A stretch of DNA of 17,621 nt from RGIG5472 sp051867635 (GTDB taxonomy: Bacteria; Bacillota; Clostridia; Oscillospirales; Oscillospiraceae): the NCBI GenBank assembly GCA_051867635.1, contig JBJDYT010000058.1, positions 1-17,621 on the forward strand. Reading direction: 5' to 3'. Within the stretch, counting starts at the first letter, position 1, and the number at the start of each line of letters is the position of its first letter. Positions 13,782-17,621 of the stretch are shown here, piece by piece. The notes below the pieces were generated by a model. It made no database searches and was not told the origin of the DNA. It saw only the letters and a list, made by a program, of their open reading frames with translations. The position numbers and the translations under genes were made by a program.

Positions 13782-14840
13782 ATGAAAAAGAATCCCTTCA
13801 GTCTCCATGTGGATCTGGACGCCTTCATCCCCGCCACCGAGGAGGAAAAGGCGTACATGGTGCAGATGCGCCCCGCCTCCACCTTCTTCAAGGACGGCGT
13901 CAAGCGGCTGCTGAAAAACAAGGTGGCCACGGTGAGCCTCATCATCATCGTGCTCATCACCCTGACCTCCATCATCCTGCCCGCCTTCTGGCCCTATTCC
14001 TATGACACCCAGCTGGGCATCAGCCCGGGCAAGCCGGTGGACTCCTCCTACAACAACCTGGCCCCCTTCACCTACGGCGCCACGGAACAGAAGCGCATCG
14101 AGCAGGGCGAGAAGGTCTTCCCCCACGTCTTCGGCACCGATGCCGCCGGCCGTGACTACTTCATCCGCGTGGTCTACGGCACCCGCATCTCCCTGGCGGT
14201 GGGCTTCTTCGCCAGCATCATCGTGCTGATCATCGGCATGACCGTCGGCTCCATCGCCGGCTACTGCGGCGGGAAGGTGGACCTGATCATCATGCGCATC
14301 GTGGACATGATCTACTCCCTGCCCGACATGCTCATGATCATCCTGCTGGCCTCGGTCCTCCGGGTCTCCCTGACGCCCCTCATCGAAGGGACGGCGCTGG
14401 CCAGGATCGGCTCCAACATCATCAGCCTCTTCATCGTCTTCGGCGTGCTGTACTGGGTGTCCATGGCCCGCCTGATCCGCGGCCAGATCCTCTCGCTGCG
14501 CGAGCAGGAATACGTGCTGGCCGCCCGGGCCACCGGCGCCAAGGGCCGGTGGATCATCACCAAGCACCTGATCCCCAACTGCATCAGCGTGGTCATCATC
14601 TCCACCGCCCTGCAGATCCCCAACGCCATTTTTACCGAGAGCTATCTGTCCTTCCTGGGCCTGGGCGTCAACGCCCCCATGCCCTCCCTGGGCTCCCTGG
14701 CCTCCGACGCCCTCAACGGCCTGACCTCCTACCCTTACCGGCTGGTCATCCCCGCGGTGGTCATCTCCCTCATCGTGCTGTCCCTGAACCTGTTCGGCGA
14801 CGGCCTGCGGGACGCTTTCGACCCCAAACTCAACAGCTGA
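13782..14840 (+). CDS. oppC: Oligopeptide/dipeptide ABC transporter permease, OppC/DppC type
   Basis: The second membrane subunit, 352 residues. A long cytoplasmic N-terminus precedes TM1 (about 49-69). The family hallmark FGTDAAGRDYFIRVVYGTRI (117-136) marks OppC, and the EAA-like coupling loop is EYVLAARATGAKGRWIITKH (243-262) followed by LIPN. Additional membrane segments are at about 137-161, 180-197, 210-229, 270-285 and 320-337. The extracytoplasmic region between TM1 and the FGTD motif is somewhat expanded. ATG 13782 has AAAGGAGG at 13762-13769, a spacing of 12, overlapping the oppB stop. It is cotranscribed with oppB and oppD. Confidence 0.93.
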   Translation: MKKNPFSLHVDLDAFIPATEEEKAYMVQMRPASTFFKDGVKRLLKNKVATVSLIIIVLITLTSIILPAFWPYSYDTQLGISPGKPVDSSYNNLAPFTYGATEQKRIEQGEKVFPHVFGTDAAGRDYFIRVVYGTRISLAVGFFASIIVLIIGMTVGSIAGYCGGKVDLIIMRIVDMIYSLPDMLMIILLASVLRVSLTPLIEGTALARIGSNIISLFIVFGVLYWVSMARLIRGQILSLREQEYVLAARATGAKGRWIITKHLIPNCISVVIISTALQIPNAIFTESYLSFLGLGVNAPMPSLGSLASDALNGLTSYPYRLVIPAVVISLIVLSLNLFGDGLRDAFDPKLNS

Positions 14841-14858
14841 GAGAGGAGCGTATGATAT

Positions 14859-15881
14859 ATGTCTTTGCTTGAAGTAAACGATCTGCACACCTCCTTTTTC
14901 ACCGACGCCGGCGAGGTGAAGGCCGTCAACGGCATCTCCTTCAACCTGGACCGCGGGAAGGTCCTGGGCATCGTGGGCGAGTCCGGCTCCGGCAAATCCG
15001 TGACCGCTTATTCCATCATGCAGATCCTGGCCGCCACCGGCAAGATCGTCTCCGGCTCCATCAAGCTGGACGGGCAGGAGCTGGTGGGCTCCGGCGAAAA
15101 GGTCATGAAGACCGTCCGGGGCAATAAGATCTCCATCATCTTCCAGGACCCCATGACCTCCCTGAACCCCACCTACACCATCGGCCACCAGCTGGTGGAA
15201 GCCATCGTGCTGCACACCAGCCGCAACAAGCAGCAGGCAAAGGAGCGGGCGGTGGAGATGCTGCGGCTGGTCAACATCAACGAGCCGGAAAAGCGCATGA
15301 AGCAGTACCCCTTTGAGTTTTCCGGCGGCATGCGCCAGCGCATCATGATCGCCATGGCCCTGGCCTGCGAGCCCGACATCCTCATCGCCGACGAGCCCAC
15401 CACCGCCCTGGACGTGACCATCCAGGCGCAGATCCTGGAGCTGATGAAGTCCCTCCAGGAGGAGCTGGGCATGGCCATCATCATGATCACCCACGACCTG
15501 GGCGTGGTGGCCCAGATGTGCGACGAGGTCATCGTCATGTACGCCGGCTCCATCTGCGAGCAGGGCACCGCCGACGAGATCTTCTACAATCCCCGCCACG
15601 AGTACACCAAAGGCCTGATGCGCTCCATCCCCTCCGCCGCCACCGCCGGCACCCGGCTCAAGCCCATCTCCGGCACCCCCATCGACCTGCTGAACATGCC
15701 CAAGGGCTGTCCCTTCGCTCCCCGCTGCGACGCGGCCATGAAGATCTGCCTGCGGGAGCGCTGCGAGCGGATGCAGGTGAACGAGGAGCATCAGGTCTCC
15801 TGCTGGATGAACGTCAAGCGCGGCGTGGAGGACGGTTCCATCGTGCTGGACACCGCCGGGAAAGGAGATGACGCCCAATGA
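14859..15881 (+). CDS. oppD: Oligopeptide/dipeptide ABC transporter ATPase, OppD/DppD type
   Basis: One of two ATPase subunits, 340 residues. Walker A is GESGSGKS (40-47), the Q-loop is FQDPMTSLNP (Q96), the signature is FSGGMRQR (154-161), Walker B is ILIADEP (174-180) and the switch histidine is H212 in ITHDLG. The C-terminal peptide-transporter extension holds GCPFAPRC and further cysteines (C284, C290, C297, C302, C315). Some OppD/DppD homologues have been shown to bind a [4Fe-4S] cluster in this extension; the spacing here is compatible but not proof. GAGAGGAG (14841-14848) precedes ATG 14859; a second ATG at 14852 is out of frame. The stop overlaps the oppF start by four bases. Confidence 0.95.
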   Translation: MSLLEVNDLHTSFFTDAGEVKAVNGISFNLDRGKVLGIVGESGSGKSVTAYSIMQILAATGKIVSGSIKLDGQELVGSGEKVMKTVRGNKISIIFQDPMTSLNPTYTIGHQLVEAIVLHTSRNKQQAKERAVEMLRLVNINEPEKRMKQYPFEFSGGMRQRIMIAMALACEPDILIADEPTTALDVTIQAQILELMKSLQEELGMAIIMITHDLGVVAQMCDEVIVMYAGSICEQGTADEIFYNPRHEYTKGLMRSIPSAATAGTRLKPISGTPIDLLNMPKGCPFAPRCDAAMKICLRERCERMQVNEEHQVSCWMNVKRGVEDGSIVLDTAGKGDDAQ

Positions 15882-16864
15882 GTGAATGCAGCAGCCGCCC
15901 CCTGATCGAGGTCAAGGACCTGAAGGAGTATTTCAATATCAGCATGGGCCTGTTCCGTTCCAAGCCGCTGAAGGCGGTGGACGGGGTGTCTTTCTCCATC
16001 AACAGGGGCGAGACCCTGGGCCTGGTGGGTGAATCGGGCTGCGGCAAGACCACCGTGGGCCGCACTATCCTCCACCTGTATAAGCCCACCGCCGGCGAGA
16101 TCTGGTACGACGGCAAGCAGATCAAGACAAAGGAGGATATCAGCGAATTCCGGAAAAAGGCCACCATGGTCTTCCAGGACCCCTACTCCTCCCTCAACCC
16201 CCGTATGACGGTGGCCGACATCATCGGCGAGCCGCTGGACGTGCACAAGCTGTACAGCACCAAGCAGGAGCGGCGGGACCGCATCCTGGAGCTGATGGAC
16301 CATGTGGGTCTGAACAGCGAGCACGCCTCCCGCTACGCCCACGAATTTTCCGGCGGCCAGCGGCAGCGCATCGGTATCGCCCGCGCCCTGGCGGTGAACC
16401 CGGACTTCATCGTCTGCGACGAGCCGGTGTCCGCGCTGGACGTGTCCATCCAGGCCCAGGTCATCAACATGTTCGACGAGCTGCAGGAAAAGCTGGGCCT
16501 GACCTATCTCTTCATCGCCCACGACCTGCTGGTGGTGCGCCACATCAGCGACCGCATCGCCGTCATGTACCTGGGCAAGATGGTGGAGCTGGCGGACGCG
16601 GCGGAGATCTATGACCACCCGCTGCACCCCTACTCCAAGTCCCTGCTCTCCGCGGTGCCGGTGCCCGACCCCAAGGTGGCCCGGGCCAACAAGCGCATCA
16701 TGCTCACCGGCGACATCCCCAGTCCCCTGAACGCCCCCTCCGGCTGCCCTTTCCGCACCCGCTGCCCCTACGCCTGCGAGCAGTGCGCGGCGGAGATGCC
16801 TCCCTTCAACGAGGTGTCCCCCGGCCACTTCGTGGCCTGCCACCGGGTGGGCGAGCTCAACTGA
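15878..16864 (+). CDS. oppF: Oligopeptide/dipeptide ABC transporter ATPase, OppF/DppF type
   Basis: The partner ATPase, 328 residues. Walker A is GESGCGKT (51-58), the Q-loop is FQDPYSSLNPRM (Q100), the signature is FSGGQRQR (157-164), Walker B is IVCDEP (178-183) and H215 is the switch histidine. The SSLNPRMTV segment is typical of OppF. The C-terminal extension again has a cysteine set (C290, C296, C300, C303, C321) around SGCPFRTRCPYACEQC. The ATG overlaps the oppD stop (ATGA), so translation is coupled. An 87-base gap separates it from oppA. ATP hydrolysis by the OppD-OppF pair would drive uptake through OppB-OppC. Confidence 0.95.
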   Translation: MSECSSRPLIEVKDLKEYFNISMGLFRSKPLKAVDGVSFSINRGETLGLVGESGCGKTTVGRTILHLYKPTAGEIWYDGKQIKTKEDISEFRKKATMVFQDPYSSLNPRMTVADIIGEPLDVHKLYSTKQERRDRILELMDHVGLNSEHASRYAHEFSGGQRQRIGIARALAVNPDFIVCDEPVSALDVSIQAQVINMFDELQEKLGLTYLFIAHDLLVVRHISDRIAVMYLGKMVELADAAEIYDHPLHPYSKSLLSAVPVPDPKVARANKRIMLTGDIPSPLNAPSGCPFRTRCPYACEQCAAEMPPFNEVSPGHFVACHRVGELN

Positions 16865-16951
16865 AGACCCCCGCTGCGTCAATGCGCGTGTGAGGAGATC
16901 CACTCTTCCGCGCTTGTTGAATATAAATTTTAGAAAGGAAATTGGAACGAA
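16865..16951 (+). promoter_or_regulatory. oppF-oppA intergenic region
   Basis: GCGCG (16884-16888) and CGCGC (16909-16913) can close a weak stem. An AT-rich stretch with TATAAA (16922-16927) follows, but no good -35 is found. Such a region could stabilise or boost separate oppA mRNA, as binding proteins are often made in excess; this is inference. Confidence 0.3.
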
Positions 16952-17621
16952 ATGAAGAAATTTGTCACTCTCTTGCTGGCTTTCGCCATGGTGCTCTCCC
17001 TCGTCGCCTGCGGCGGCGGCGGTGAAGAGACGCCCTCTGACGAAGGCGGCGCCACCTCCATCGCTGTGTGCCTGGCCTCCGAGCCCGACACCATCGACCC
17101 CGCGCTGAACTCCGCCGTCGACGGCGCCACCCTGACCGCGCACCTGTTCTCCGGCCTGGCCAAGTGGGCCCAGGACGCTGACGGCAACCTGGTCATCGTG
17201 GCCGACTGCGCTACGGAGCTGCCCGAGGGCGTCGTCAACGAGGACGGCACCGTCACCTACACCTACACCCTGCGCGACGGTCTTGTCTGGTCTGACGGCG
17301 AGGCCGTCACCGCCGGCGACTTCGAGTTCGCCTGGAAGCGCGCCGCCTCCGTGGAGCTGGCCGCCGACTACGGCTACATGTTCGAGGTCGTGGACGGCTA
17401 CGACGACGTGTGGGCCGACGAGCCTGCCGCGGACGCCGAGCTGAACGTCCACGCCCTGGACGACAAGACCCTGGAGGTCACCCTGGCCAACGCCGTCTCC
17501 TACTGGAACGAGCTGCTGGCCTTCCCCGCCTACTTCCCCGTGCGTGAGGACGTGGTCTCCAACGAGGCCTGGGCCACCGATCCCTCCACCTATGTCTGCA
17601 ACGGCCCCTACACCATCACCG
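16952..17621 (+). CDS. oppA: Peptide ABC transporter substrate-binding lipoprotein (SBP family 5), 5' part
   Basis: The first 223 residues of the extracellular peptide-binding subunit; the gene continues past the window. A lipoprotein signal peptide is clear: MKKFVTLLLAFAMVLSLVAC with the lipobox LVAC and lipid-anchored C20, followed by a Gly/Glu/Ser linker. The mature part has EPDTIDPALNSAVDGATL, LFSGLAKW, YTLRDGLVWSDGEAVTAGDF and FAWKRAA, all characteristic of SBP_bac_5 proteins, and NGPYTIT at the window end. ATG 16952 lies 11 bases behind AAAGGAA (16934-16940), a slightly long spacing. In the operon it comes last, after both ATPases. Confidence 0.94.
   Translation, partial: MKKFVTLLLAFAMVLSLVACGGGGEETPSDEGGATSIAVCLASEPDTIDPALNSAVDGATLTAHLFSGLAKWAQDADGNLVIVADCATELPEGVVNEDGTVTYTYTLRDGLVWSDGEAVTAGDFEFAWKRAASVELAADYGYMFEVVDGYDDVWADEPAADAELNVHALDDKTLEVTLANAVSYWNELLAFPAYFPVREDVVSNEAWATDPSTYVCNGPYTIT

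Noticed and set aside
13749..15878. A 709-codon open frame on the - strand opposite oppC and oppD
   Set aside because: It is antisense to two clearly recognised genes, has repetitive low-complexity His/Asp/Gly-rich translation, and arises from strong C/G preference at third codon positions.
1..17621. CRISPR arrays, tRNA or rRNA genes, transposases, phage genes
   Set aside because: No regularly spaced direct repeats, no cloverleaf or rRNA-like sequence, and no transposase, integrase or phage structural protein was recognised on either strand.

Overview
The window is a stretch of a high-GC (roughly 60-70% in most genes) chromosome of a Gram-positive anaerobe. Gene content, strong AGGAGG-type ribosome binding sites and Noc, VanW and YcxB-like homologues point to Clostridia, most likely Oscillospirales. 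That placement is inference from style and gene content; no rRNA is present to confirm it.

Layout. (1) Bases 1-2967 are a housekeeping block on the + strand: the 3' end of pnp with its terminator, then mnmE and prmA, closed by a terminator. (2) Bases 2982-5520 are a divergent pair of units. On the - strand a VTC-type polyphosphate polymerase domain protein overlaps a DUF4956 membrane protein. On the + strand a DUF4340 membrane-anchored protein has a strong promoter. (3) Bases 5639-7515 encode an OmpR-type response regulator and its overlapping histidine kinase. (4) Bases 7616-8180 hold an unrecognised gene whose middle is AT-rich while its 3' end (and part of its 5' end) has host-like GC. (5) Bases 8287-9102 encode a Noc/ParB-family DNA-binding protein. 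(6) Bases 9103-11163 hold a long palindrome-rich leader and a VanW-domain surface protein. (7) Bases 11174-12525 contain a small P-loop kinase-like gene (- strand) divergent from a two-TM YcxB-like protein. (8) Bases 12640-17621 are an oligopeptide/dipeptide ABC transporter operon, oppB-oppC-oppD-oppF-oppA, with a promoter and an unusually structured leader; oppA runs off the end.

How the genes work together: most are ordinary core or envelope functions. pnp, mnmE and prmA serve RNA turnover, tRNA modification and ribosomal protein methylation. The DUF4340, VTC, DUF4956, two-component, VanW and YcxB-like genes suggest an envelope-oriented neighbourhood, but no direct functional link is shown. 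The opp genes form one complete importer.

The least ordinary parts are the mosaic-composition unknown gene, the perfect palindrome with TATAAT in both arms upstream of the VanW gene, the two overlapping perfect palindromes in the opp leader, and the recurrence of compact GC hairpins between promoter and Shine-Dalgarno in several units. I did not find a CRISPR array, transposase, phage module, tRNA or rRNA, and I see no convincing complete new system.
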